Source: an uncultured Anaerolineaceae bacterium
Lineage (GTDB): Bacteria; Chloroflexota; Anaerolineae; Anaerolineales; Anaerolineaceae
Direction: 5' to 3'
DNA length: 5,198 nucleotides
Assembly: GCA_937890875.1 (NCBI GenBank)
Contig: CALAEB010000426.1
Location: 1-5,198, forward strand
Shown here: positions 1-5,198 of the stretch, piece by piece
How positions within the stretch are numbered: position 1 is the stretch's first letter
Layout: each line of letters opens with the position of its first letter
The notes under the pieces: model-generated
The model's database searches: none
What the model was told of the DNA's origin: nothing
What the model saw: only the letters and a program-made list of their open reading frames with translations
Translations under genes and position numbers: made by a program

Positions 1-1574
1 TGACCGGGGAGTTCTTTCAGTCGCTGGCAGTCGAGAGATCCAAAAAATCGATCAAATCGTTGTTGGATATCCGTCCAGACTATGCGAACCTGAAAAAGGG
101 AGATGAGATCACCCGGGTGGATCCTTCCACCGTCCAAATCGGTGACCAGATCGTTGTGAAAGCCGGCGAGCGTGTCCCGCTGGACGGGCTGATCCTTTCG
201 GGTTCTTCCATGATTGACACATCGGCACTGACCGGCGAATCGCTCCCGAAAGAAGTCAAGGAAGGGGATAATATTCTCTCCGGCACCATCAACCAATCCG
301 GTCTGCTCACCGTTCAGGTGACGAAGGTTTTCGGTGATTCAACCGTATCGCGCATTCTGGAATTGGTCAGGAACGCGGCAGACAAAAAAGCGCCGACAGA
401 ACGGTTTATCACAAAATTTTCCAAAATTTATACCCCGATCGTTGTCGGGCTGGCGCTCCTGATCACCATTCTTCCGCCGATGTTCAACAATTTTACCGGA
501 TGGACACAATGGCTGAACCGCGGGCTGATTTTCCTAGTCGTCTCCTGTCCCTGCGCGCTTGTCCTCTCGATTCCGCTGGGCTTTTTAGGCGGGATCGGCA
601 AGGCTTCCAAAAATGGAATTTTGGTCAAGGGATCCAACTACCTGGAAGTCCTGAATAATATCGGAACGGTTGTTTTTGATAAAACAGGCACATTAACCGA
701 AGGCGTTTTCAGCGTGAAGGAAATTACCAGTCACAACGGTTTCTCTGAGGAATATATCCTGCAAACAGCCGCTCACGCGGAAGCAAATTCCAGCCATCCC
801 ATCGCCCGGTCAATTTTGAAGGCATACGGGAAAGCGGCCGATCAGCACCGGATCGGCGAGGTAAAGGAAGTTTCCGGACACGGGATTGAAGCCGTAATCG
901 ACGGGAAAAAAGTCCTGGTGGGAAATGCTCCGTTTCTCCGGCAGCACAATGTGCCAGTGCCGAATGAGAACCCGATCGGAACACTGATTCATGTGGCAGT
1001 TGACGGTGTTTACGGAGGAGCAATCCTGATCGCAGATAAAATCAAAAACGACAGCAAGCAAGCGATCAAGAATCTAAAGGGTGAGGGAATCCGGCAGGTG
1101 GTAATGCTGACCGGTGACAATGAAACAATCGGCAAAGCAGTCGGGAACGAACTCGGGATCGACCAGGTTTACACCAATTTGCTGCCTGAACAGAAAGTCG
1201 AGAAAGTTGAAGAACTGCTGGACAGGAAAAAGAACAAGAAAGCGCTTGTCTTCGTTGGAGACGGAATCAATGACGCGCCGGTACTGGCACGGGCGGACGT
1301 CGGGATCGCGATGGGCGCGTTGGGCTCCGACGCAGCGATCGAGGCTGCGGATGTGGTGATTATGACGGACGAACCGTCCAAACTGGGGAGCGCGATCCAA
1401 ATTGCGAAGAAAACGAATCAGATTGTCCGCCAAAATATCGTCTTCTCGTTGGGCGTGAAAGGTGTCATCCTTGTCCTCGGCGCACTGGGATTGACCGGGA
1501 TGTGGGAAGCCGTGTTCGCGGATGTCGGTGTTATGCTGCTGGCCGTTGTCAACTCCATGCGCCTTCTGCGCTGA
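1..1574 (+). CDS. zntA: Heavy-metal translocating P1B-type ATPase (Zn/Cd/Pb exporter group), 5' end missing
   Basis: Inner-membrane pump that uses ATP to export divalent metal ions. The reading frame is open from base 3, and the sequence before the first possible start (TTG at 60) is typical family sequence (GEFFQSLAVERSKKSI), so the gene begins outside the window; 523 residues are visible. Numbered from base 3: actuator-loop TGES at 77-80; membrane segments at about 143-161 and 172-196, the second with the ion-binding CPC motif (182-184); phosphorylation site DKTGTLT with Asp226; the P1B-specific SHP (His265-Pro266) in the nucleotide-binding domain; TGDN at 370-373; hinge GDGINDAP at 419-426. 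The last two helices carry Asn478, Lys486, Asp507 and Gly509, spaced N-X7-K-X20-D-X-G, the known signature of the Zn2+/Cd2+/Pb2+ (ZntA/CadA) subgroup rather than the copper pumps. The N-terminal metal-binding region is not visible. The symbol is at subgroup level; cadA would be equally fair. All catalytic motifs are intact. Confidence 0.96.
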   Translation, partial: TGEFFQSLAVERSKKSIKSLLDIRPDYANLKKGDEITRVDPSTVQIGDQIVVKAGERVPLDGLILSGSSMIDTSALTGESLPKEVKEGDNILSGTINQSGLLTVQVTKVFGDSTVSRILELVRNAADKKAPTERFITKFSKIYTPIVVGLALLITILPPMFNNFTGWTQWLNRGLIFLVVSCPCALVLSIPLGFLGGIGKASKNGILVKGSNYLEVLNNIGTVVFDKTGTLTEGVFSVKEITSHNGFSEEYILQTAAHAEANSSHPIARSILKAYGKAADQHRIGEVKEVSGHGIEAVIDGKKVLVGNAPFLRQHNVPVPNENPIGTLIHVAVDGVYGGAILIADKIKNDSKQAIKNLKGEGIRQVVMLTGDNETIGKAVGNELGIDQVYTNLLPEQKVEKVEELLDRKKNKKALVFVGDGINDAPVLARADVGIAMGALGSDAAIEAADVVIMTDEPSKLGSAIQIAKKTNQIVRQNIVFSLGVKGVILVLGALGLTGMWEAVFADVGVMLLAVVNSMRLLR

Positions 1575-1614
1575 TATTGCAGCAGATTTCAACGGTTCGG
1601 ATATTCTTTTCGGT

Positions 1615-1678
1615 CGGATAAAAAATACAGTTCGCTTATTTCCCCACAGGGAAATAAGCGAACTGTATTTTTTATCCG
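1615..1678. terminator. Perfect 64-nt hairpin, probable bidirectional terminator
   Basis: A perfect inverted repeat: arm 1615-1644, loop CACA at 1645-1648, arm 1649-1678, with 30 of 30 pairs matching. The outer stem contains an A-run on the left and the matching T-run on the right, so transcription in either direction produces a GC-containing stem (ending CCC/GGG at the loop) followed by a U-rich stretch. It lies 40 nt after the ATPase stop codon and 86 nt after the stop of the convergent glycosyltransferase, where a shared intrinsic terminator is expected. The stem is longer than a typical intrinsic terminator. Confidence 0.88.
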
Positions 1679-1764
1679 TAATTCGCAAAACCTGTCCACC
1701 GATCCAGCTTGAGGATTCTCATCTCCCTCTCATTCGGCAACCTTTACTGTTTGCGGACTCAAAA

Positions 1765-2478
1765 TCAATCCACTGAGTCCAGCTTCCGGTTTCCTGAATT
1801 TTTCTTCGTTTTTTTCAGCAGCCGGTGGGCATAAATACACATCCGGGTAAAGCCGGTAATCTGATACCAGGCATTCTGATGACTTTCCTCGTTTGAATAA
1901 ATCGTCGAAATCGGCACCCATCCGATTTCCCAGGCATTGGCAAGGCAGAGGATAATCGTATCGACCGCAAAGTTGAATCCCTGCTCTTTCGAGTTCAGAA
2001 CCAACGGGATCAACGCTTTATCCAAAAGACGATATCCGGACTGGTTATCCGGCAGTGAATGCCCGATTGCCAGCCACAGCATCCATTTCCCGAGCACATT
2101 GGGGATTCTTCTCCGCAGCGGTATTTTCCGATAATCTCTGGCGCCGATCACCAGATGCTGATGCTCCCGTTCAAATTTTTGGATCAACCGGTCCGCTTCG
2201 GAGGGAAGATGCTGTCCGTCCGCGTCTAAAGTGACCACGGCATCAAATCCGTTATCCAGCGCCCAGCGAAGCCCGTCTTTTACAGACTGGCCGTATCCCA
2301 TGTTATATCCTCTCGAAAGCACAATCGCACCGTGGGCTTCCGCAACCGCTTTCGTCTGATCCACCGAACCGTCATCCACCACAATGATCGGAGAAAGATG
2401 CTGCTTCAGGGCCTCCAATACACTGCCAATATGTTTCTCTTCATTATATGCCGGCAACAACGCTGCAATTTTCGCCAT
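1765..2478 (-). CDS. Family 2 glycosyltransferase, dolichyl/polyprenyl-phosphate sugar synthase-like
   Basis: A cytoplasmic GT-A fold enzyme expected to move a sugar from a nucleotide-sugar donor, in this subfamily usually to a polyprenyl phosphate lipid; the actual donor and acceptor cannot be read from the sequence. In the 237 residues: N-terminal strand and loop PAYNEE (9-14); nucleotide-binding DDGS (35-38); metal-binding Asp85-X-Asp87 within LDADGQH; and a conserved NQSGYRLLD stretch (145-153) typical of the DPM1/GtrB-like group. There are no hydrophobic C-terminal helices, unlike GtrB or ArnC, so the protein is soluble or peripheral; the tail (about 219-237) is lysine-rich and polar. 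The length suits a catalytic-domain-only member. The ATG at 2476-2478 is supported by a strong Shine-Dalgarno. The gene lies downstream of the cyclase gene on the same strand with a 209-nt gap and its own promoter candidate, and converges with the ATPase. No polysaccharide cluster is visible around it. Confidence 0.9.
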   Translation of the reverse strand: MAKIAALLPAYNEEKHIGSVLEALKQHLSPIIVVDDGSVDQTKAVAEAHGAIVLSRGYNMGYGQSVKDGLRWALDNGFDAVVTLDADGQHLPSEADRLIQKFEREHQHLVIGARDYRKIPLRRRIPNVLGKWMLWLAIGHSLPDNQSGYRLLDKALIPLVLNSKEQGFNFAVDTIILCLANAWEIGWVPISTIYSNEESHQNAWYQITGFTRMCIYAHRLLKKTKKNSGNRKLDSVD

Positions 2479-2483
2479 GTTTT

Positions 2484-2489
2484 TCCTTT
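2484..2489 (-). promoter_or_regulatory. Ribosome binding site of the glycosyltransferase gene
   Basis: On the minus strand AAAGGA lies 5 nt upstream of the ATG at 2478. This Shine-Dalgarno match at workable spacing fixes the start that also gives a complete N-terminal beta strand before the PAYNEE motif. Confidence 0.8.
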
Positions 2490-2510
2490 ATGGTTCAAAA
2501 GATACGTTAA

Positions 2511-2519
2511 AGTATATCA
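2511..2519 (-). promoter_or_regulatory. Candidate extended -10 promoter of the glycosyltransferase gene
   Basis: On the minus strand the sequence reads TGATATACT, an extended -10 (TGn followed by TATACT, five of six to consensus). The -35 region 17 nt further upstream is poor (TTTCCC), which is tolerated when a TG extension is present. Transcription would start near 2504 and give a leader of about 26 nt containing the ribosome binding site. This suggests the gene can be expressed separately from the upstream cyclase gene. Confidence 0.5.
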
Positions 2520-2687
2520 TCCGGGTTTACAGCGGGAAAAATAAAATGTGTTCATCCGGCAATTCGGAACATAAGCGGAAAATATAGTTTTTATCGTCGC
2601 GGAATTATGCAAGGCACCGGCAGATCGTCGGTCACAAGCCGCATCGGGCCCGTATTTTAAACATCCGGACCGCCCGCCGCATCAACA

Positions 2688-4427
2688 TCAGCGGATATCC
2701 GGCAAGTTATGTGGGTATGGTCCGATCACGTTTCCCGGGCGATACAGCATCACGCCATTTCTTCCGTGGCGTTTTACCTCATATAATGCAATATCGGCAT
2801 TCGTATACAGATCAAAAGTCTGCCCATGGTCAGGAAATATCGCGATACCGGCGCTGCAGGTGCCGTCCAGCTTTTCGTCAACCTGTTTGATCCTTTTTTT
2901 AAAGGAACTGCGCAATTTTTCCACCACCGGTTCCACCGAGGCCGTCTTCGCAATATCCCGCATCAAAATAAGGAATTCGTCTCCGCCAGCCTTTCCGCAG
3001 ATATCGGTCGAGCGGAAATTTTCCCGGATGATCTTTCCCATTTCCGCCAAAACGATATCCCCTACCGGATGACCGAAAGTATCATTGATTTGTTTAAAAT
3101 TATCCAGGTCAATCAGCAGCAGCGCATGCCGGTTTGAACGGGACTGGGTTTTCAGGAAATAACGGATCATTTTTTCCGTATGTCCTTTATTATATAAACC
3201 GGTCAGTGCGTCGCGCTCAGAGGTCTGACGGAGCGTAACTTCCCGCATTTTTTGTTCATGGATATCCGTCACGAAAAAGAACCCCAAAACATCCCCCTTT
3301 TCCTGACTGTCAGAAAAAAGATATATGGACGTAAGCACCCAGACCATCGCGTTACGGGAATTGATCTGGCGATGCTCGAATTTTATCTCCCAGATACCGG
3401 CCGCAGTCGCAGCAAGAATCGCTTCCCGCTTAAATTTTTTCTTATATTGTTCCCGGTCATCCGGATGGATCAGATTTTCGGTCATCTCCGAAATCAATTC
3501 AGAATAATGCTCGGGGGTATGATCCGTCCATCGCCGGATCCGTTCATGGTCTTTTTTCTCAATCAAATCTCTCGTCACATTGATTTCATAATAAACGACA
3601 GCGCTGTTTAATAAAGCCGCGCGGTATTGCAAATCCCGCTTCAAAGCGACTTCGGCTTTGATCTCTTTGGTGACATCGGATATAAACAAAACCAGCCGGA
3701 ATGAACCTTCTGTTGGTCCCGATACGCGCGTCAATGCCATACGGAACCAAGAAATTTTCCCCTCAATGGTCATCTTCAGAATCAATGAATTAACCGGAAC
3801 GCCGGCAGCAGCATGCGCAAATGCATCCAGATAATCACGGACCGAATCCGGATGAATGAAACCACTCTCGACCAGGTACTCAGGCATATAGTACAAAGAC
3901 CTTGAAAAGAGTTTGTTATCGCTGCCTTCAACCAGGTTTACAGCATTTTTCGTCTCCGGATTATATTCAAAAACAAATTGGGAGGTATTGCCCAGTGCAG
4001 CCCGCAGCCGTTCGTCTGATATGCGGACTTTTTTCTCGAGAACCACCCTTTGGGTGATATTCATTGAAACACAATACATCAGGGAAATATCTTTTTCAGC
4101 AATTAAATTCCCGCGGAAAAGCATCCAGATCACAGATCCATCCGGACGGATCACCCGGGCCTCGGCTTCAAAGCCAACCCCTTCGTCACGGTTTTTTGTA
4201 AACACGGCATTCGAAAGTGGCTCAAAATCATCGGGGTGAACAATTCTTCGTAAATTACAGTTTTCTTTTGTCTGGAACAGTTCCGGAATATATCCGGTCT
4301 GTGAATAGAAAAAATCGTTCGCGCGATACACCGTCAGATCATCGTCAAGCAGGAACTCAAATAAACCAACAGGATATTTGTTGGCGGGATCGGTATTCAG
4401 GCCTTGTTCCTGACAATTACTTTCCAT
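2688..4427 (-). CDS. Diguanylate cyclase with three PAS-like sensor modules (PAS-PAS-PAS-GGDEF)
   Basis: Makes cyclic di-GMP from two GTP, switched by N-terminal sensor modules. The 579 residues contain no signal peptide or membrane segment, so it is cytosolic. PAS-like modules lie at about 18-132, 136-262 and 266-396; each has the HPD signature (HPDD 64-67, HPDS 192-195, HPDD 321-324), and each ends in the DIT/DVT/DIH-type strand leading into a linker helix (NITQRV, DVTKEI, DIHEQK). The GGDEF domain spans about 400-565: DALTGLYN (406-413), LLIDLDNFKQIND with metal-binding Asp440, GHPVGD (452-457), active site GGDEF (481-485) and a C-terminal GRNGVMLY (555-562). An RxxD product-inhibition site (Arg472 to Asp475) sits exactly five residues before GGDEF, so feedback control is likely. 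No residue marks a cofactor in the PAS modules, so the signal is unknown. The ATG at 4425-4427 is the first start in frame after the leader; its Shine-Dalgarno is poorly spaced. The upstream neighbour is an EAL-domain gene. Confidence 0.95.
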   Translation of the reverse strand: MESNCQEQGLNTDPANKYPVGLFEFLLDDDLTVYRANDFFYSQTGYIPELFQTKENCNLRRIVHPDDFEPLSNAVFTKNRDEGVGFEAEARVIRPDGSVIWMLFRGNLIAEKDISLMYCVSMNITQRVVLEKKVRISDERLRAALGNTSQFVFEYNPETKNAVNLVEGSDNKLFSRSLYYMPEYLVESGFIHPDSVRDYLDAFAHAAAGVPVNSLILKMTIEGKISWFRMALTRVSGPTEGSFRLVLFISDVTKEIKAEVALKRDLQYRAALLNSAVVYYEINVTRDLIEKKDHERIRRWTDHTPEHYSELISEMTENLIHPDDREQYKKKFKREAILAATAAGIWEIKFEHRQINSRNAMVWVLTSIYLFSDSQEKGDVLGFFFVTDIHEQKMREVTLRQTSERDALTGLYNKGHTEKMIRYFLKTQSRSNRHALLLIDLDNFKQINDTFGHPVGDIVLAEMGKIIRENFRSTDICGKAGGDEFLILMRDIAKTASVEPVVEKLRSSFKKRIKQVDEKLDGTCSAGIAIFPDHGQTFDLYTNADIALYEVKRHGRNGVMLYRPGNVIGPYPHNLPDIR

Positions 4428-4441
4428 GTTTATCCGTCTCG

Positions 4442-4448
4442 TCCTTTT
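4442..4448 (-). promoter_or_regulatory. Distant Shine-Dalgarno of the cyclase gene
   Basis: AAAAGGA on the minus strand is the only good anti-16S match near the start, but it is 14 nt from the ATG, longer than the usual 5-9. A weaker GGA lies about 5 nt from the ATG. No ATG, GTG or TTG occurs in frame between the AAAAGGA and the ATG, so the start is kept and translation may be modest. Confidence 0.4.
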
Positions 4449-4501
4449 AAAGCCGGCAGATTGTTCCGTCTGTCCAGCATTTCAGAATATTAACCTGTTC
4501 C

Positions 4502-4522
4502 TCATGGGCTTAATGCCCATGA
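4502..4522 (-). promoter_or_regulatory. Stem-loop in the leader of the cyclase mRNA
   Basis: Inverted repeat with 8-bp perfect arms (TCATGGGC at 4502-4509 and GCCCATGA at 4515-4522) around a 5-nt loop. It lies within the predicted leader of about 145 nt, some 75 nt before the start codon, next to a short tandem repeat (ACCGGAAG then ACCGGAAT on the minus strand, about 4522-4537). No U-tract follows, so it is not a standard terminator. It could be an RNA stability element or a protein-binding palindrome; its function is unknown. Confidence 0.45.
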
Positions 4523-4578
4523 TTCCGGTCTTCCGGTGCAAAAGTGTGAAGGCAATTTGCTCATTATTTGCATAGATA

Positions 4579-4607
4579 TTTGTAATATAAAAACATACAG
4601 TTGTCAA
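4579..4607 (-). promoter_or_regulatory. Candidate sigma70-type promoter of the diguanylate cyclase gene
   Basis: On the minus strand a perfect -35 TTGACA (4602-4607) is followed by a 17-nt spacer and TACAAA (4579-4584), a four-of-six -10, in an AT-rich setting. Transcription would start near 4572, giving a leader of about 145 nt. The inverted repeat at 4599-4615 (AGTTGT, CAATA, ACAACT) covers the -35 and could be an operator. The perfect -35 and ideal spacing are the main support; the -10 is ordinary. Confidence 0.55.
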
Positions 4608-4615
4608 TAACAACT
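4599..4615. repeat. Short inverted repeat over the -35 element
   Basis: Arms AGTTGT (4599-4604) and ACAACT (4610-4615) are perfect complements with a 5-nt spacer. The repeat overlaps the TTGACA -35 of the predicted cyclase promoter, a usual place for a repressor site. With only 6-bp arms, chance is a real alternative. Confidence 0.35.
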
Positions 4616-4686
4616 CCAACAAATCAGTAATCCGGAGCGTTTGACCAACCGGTAAACTTTCTCCCCGTTTCATTTAAAATCGGGCT

Positions 4687-4732
4687 TTAAATGTCGATTT
4701 TCTGCCAATGAATGCAGAAAATCGACATTTAA
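4687..4732. terminator. Perfect 19-bp hairpin downstream of the EAL gene, possible terminator
   Basis: Arms 4687-4705 and 4714-4732 match at 19 of 19 positions around an 8-nt loop. It lies about 200 nt beyond the EAL stop codon and about 80 nt upstream of the cyclase promoter candidate, a sensible place to insulate the two genes. Both arms are AT-rich at their ends (TTAAATG), but no clean U-run follows in either direction, so termination is less certain than for the hairpin at 1615-1678. The left arm can also pair with 4671-4678. Confidence 0.55.
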
Positions 4733-4935
4733 CAATAAACGCAGCATAACAAAAAAATGCCTGCCCGGTCAAAAATGATTATTGTCCCCGGACGCGGGAT
4801 CCCTAATTTCAGCCTCTCCGGCAAAAAAACTTTCCGGCTGACAGACCACACCTCCGGTTACGGGAATGTACGAACGGGACAATTCCTTTTTTATCCATTT
4901 TGATCCGGCTGCATAATTTACCAGCCTTCGGTGGG

Positions 4936-5175
4936 TTATTCCAAATCACTCAACTGGTCCAACTCATCCTCAAAATTGGCCTGAGAAATCGGTTTTGAAT
5001 ACAGGTATCCCTGAGCCAGATAACAGCCGATCTGCTGCAGAAACTGAGATTGCTCGTTGGTTTCAACGCCTTCCGCCACGATCTGCATATTCAGGATCTG
5101 GGCCATTTCGACAGTTTTTGTCACAATATTCATCGTTTTCTGTGAGACCAGAATCTTTTCGATAAAAGCTTTATC
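4936..5175 (-). CDS. EAL-domain c-di-GMP phosphodiesterase, C-terminal fragment (5' end lost at window edge)
   Basis: Seventy-nine residues from the end of an EAL domain, the fold that hydrolyses cyclic di-GMP to linear pGpG in the cytosol. The segment starts D-K-A-F-I, matching the end of the family motif KID(R/K)xFI; it continues with VAEGVET, carrying the conserved glutamate, then GC...QGYLYSKP with the conserved glutamine of the C-terminal motif, and ends at TAA (4936-4938). The EAL signature, the DDFG metal-site loop and the KI of KID would lie further upstream and are not present, so catalytic competence cannot be judged. Any upstream sensor or GGDEF domain is also unseen. An internal ATG at 5131-5133 is not the real start, because conserved domain sequence precedes it. 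Bases after about 5175 do not continue the gene: they mirror it and give an in-frame TGA at 5191-5193. Confidence 0.88.
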   Translation of the reverse strand, partial: DKAFIEKILVSQKTMNIVTKTVEMAQILNMQIVAEGVETNEQSQFLQQIGCYLAQGYLYSKPISQANFEDELDQLSDLE

Positions 5176-5198
5176 GAAAAGATTCTGGTCTCACAGAA
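5138..5198. repeat. Terminal 29-bp perfect inverted repeat folding back on the EAL gene
   Basis: Arm 5138-5166, loop AGC 5167-5169, arm 5170-5198: 29 of 29 positions complementary, and the repeat runs exactly to the window edge, so the true arm may be longer. The proximal arm is genuine EAL coding sequence. The distal arm, read in the same frame, leaves the family pattern and hits a stop. A natural short palindrome, GATAAA-GCT-TTTATC (5161-5175), encoding D-K-A-F-I sits at the pivot. The simplest reading is a fold-back chimera or contig-end artefact. Confidence 0.9.

Larger units (their letters stand above)
4428..4935. other. 508-nt intergenic region between the EAL and GGDEF genes
   Basis: No convincing gene lies here. 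It holds, from the cyclase side outward: the cyclase leader with a stem-loop at 4502-4522, a promoter candidate at 4579-4607 with a small inverted repeat over its -35, and the perfect hairpin at 4687-4732. From 4733 to 4935 I see only AT-rich runs and scattered CCGG-containing words, with no gene and no terminator I would defend close to the EAL stop codon. I looked for the conserved core of c-di-GMP riboswitches on the minus strand and did not recognise one. Confidence 0.6.

Noticed and set aside
60..62. TTG at 60 as the start of the metal ATPase
   Set aside because: The frame is open to the left edge and the 19 residues before the TTG are family-typical sequence, so the gene starts outside the window.
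1074..1688. A 204-codon minus-strand open frame antisense to the ATPase
   Set aside because: It lies opposite conserved ATPase hinge and membrane sequence, runs through the terminator hairpin, and shows no domain or plausible start signal.
3252..3611. A 119-codon plus-strand open frame inside the cyclase gene
   Set aside because: It is fully antisense to the third PAS module, with low-complexity composition typical of a shadow frame.
4428..4580. A cyclic di-GMP riboswitch in the cyclase leader
   Set aside because: I could not find the conserved core words of the GEMM-I or c-di-GMP-II classes; a covariance search would settle it.
4482..4673. A 63-codon minus-strand open frame upstream of the cyclase gene
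   Set aside because: No ribosome binding site precedes its ATG, its composition is unlike a known small protein, and it overlaps the predicted cyclase promoter and leader stem-loop. It is best explained as chance.
4917..4938. Small hairpin at the EAL stop codon as a terminator
   Set aside because: The stem has mismatches (ACC..CC against GG..GGT with an unpaired centre), overlaps the stop codon region, and lacks a U-run.

Overview
The window is bacterial DNA of roughly balanced base composition. It holds four protein-coding genes, two of them cut by the window edges. Lineage cannot be fixed from the sequence alone. Clear Shine-Dalgarno sites, sigma70-like promoters, long perfect-stem terminators and a multi-PAS GGDEF protein would fit many anaerobic or environmental bacteria (Clostridia, or Chloroflexota such as Anaerolineae), but this is only a guess.

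Layout. The left third (1-1574, plus strand) is the C-terminal two-thirds of a P1B-type heavy-metal ATPase, with membrane signature residues of the Zn/Cd/Pb-exporting ZntA/CadA group. It converges on a minus-strand family 2 glycosyltransferase (1765-2478). Between them lies a perfect 64-nt hairpin (1615-1678), A-rich on one flank and T-rich on the other, that probably terminates both genes. Upstream of the glycosyltransferase on the minus strand is a cytosolic diguanylate cyclase with three PAS-like sensor modules and an intact GGDEF active site and RxxD inhibitory site (2688-4427). Its 508-nt upstream gap contains a good sigma70 promoter candidate, a leader stem-loop and a second perfect hairpin. 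At the right edge is the C-terminal piece of an EAL-domain c-di-GMP phosphodiesterase (4936 to about 5175), also on the minus strand.

How the genes relate. The right half encodes making and breaking of cyclic di-GMP by two neighbouring same-strand genes with separate control. The glycosyltransferase and the metal ATPase show no direct functional link to this pair.

The oddest feature is at the extreme right. The last 61 nt form a 29-bp perfect inverted repeat with a 3-nt loop, pivoting inside the EAL coding sequence. The distal arm puts an in-frame stop directly upstream of the conserved D-K-A-F-I segment. This looks like a fold-back chimera or assembly artefact at a contig end rather than biology. 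I found no convincing undescribed system. The best biological leads are the promoter and leader of the cyclase gene and the two long hairpins.
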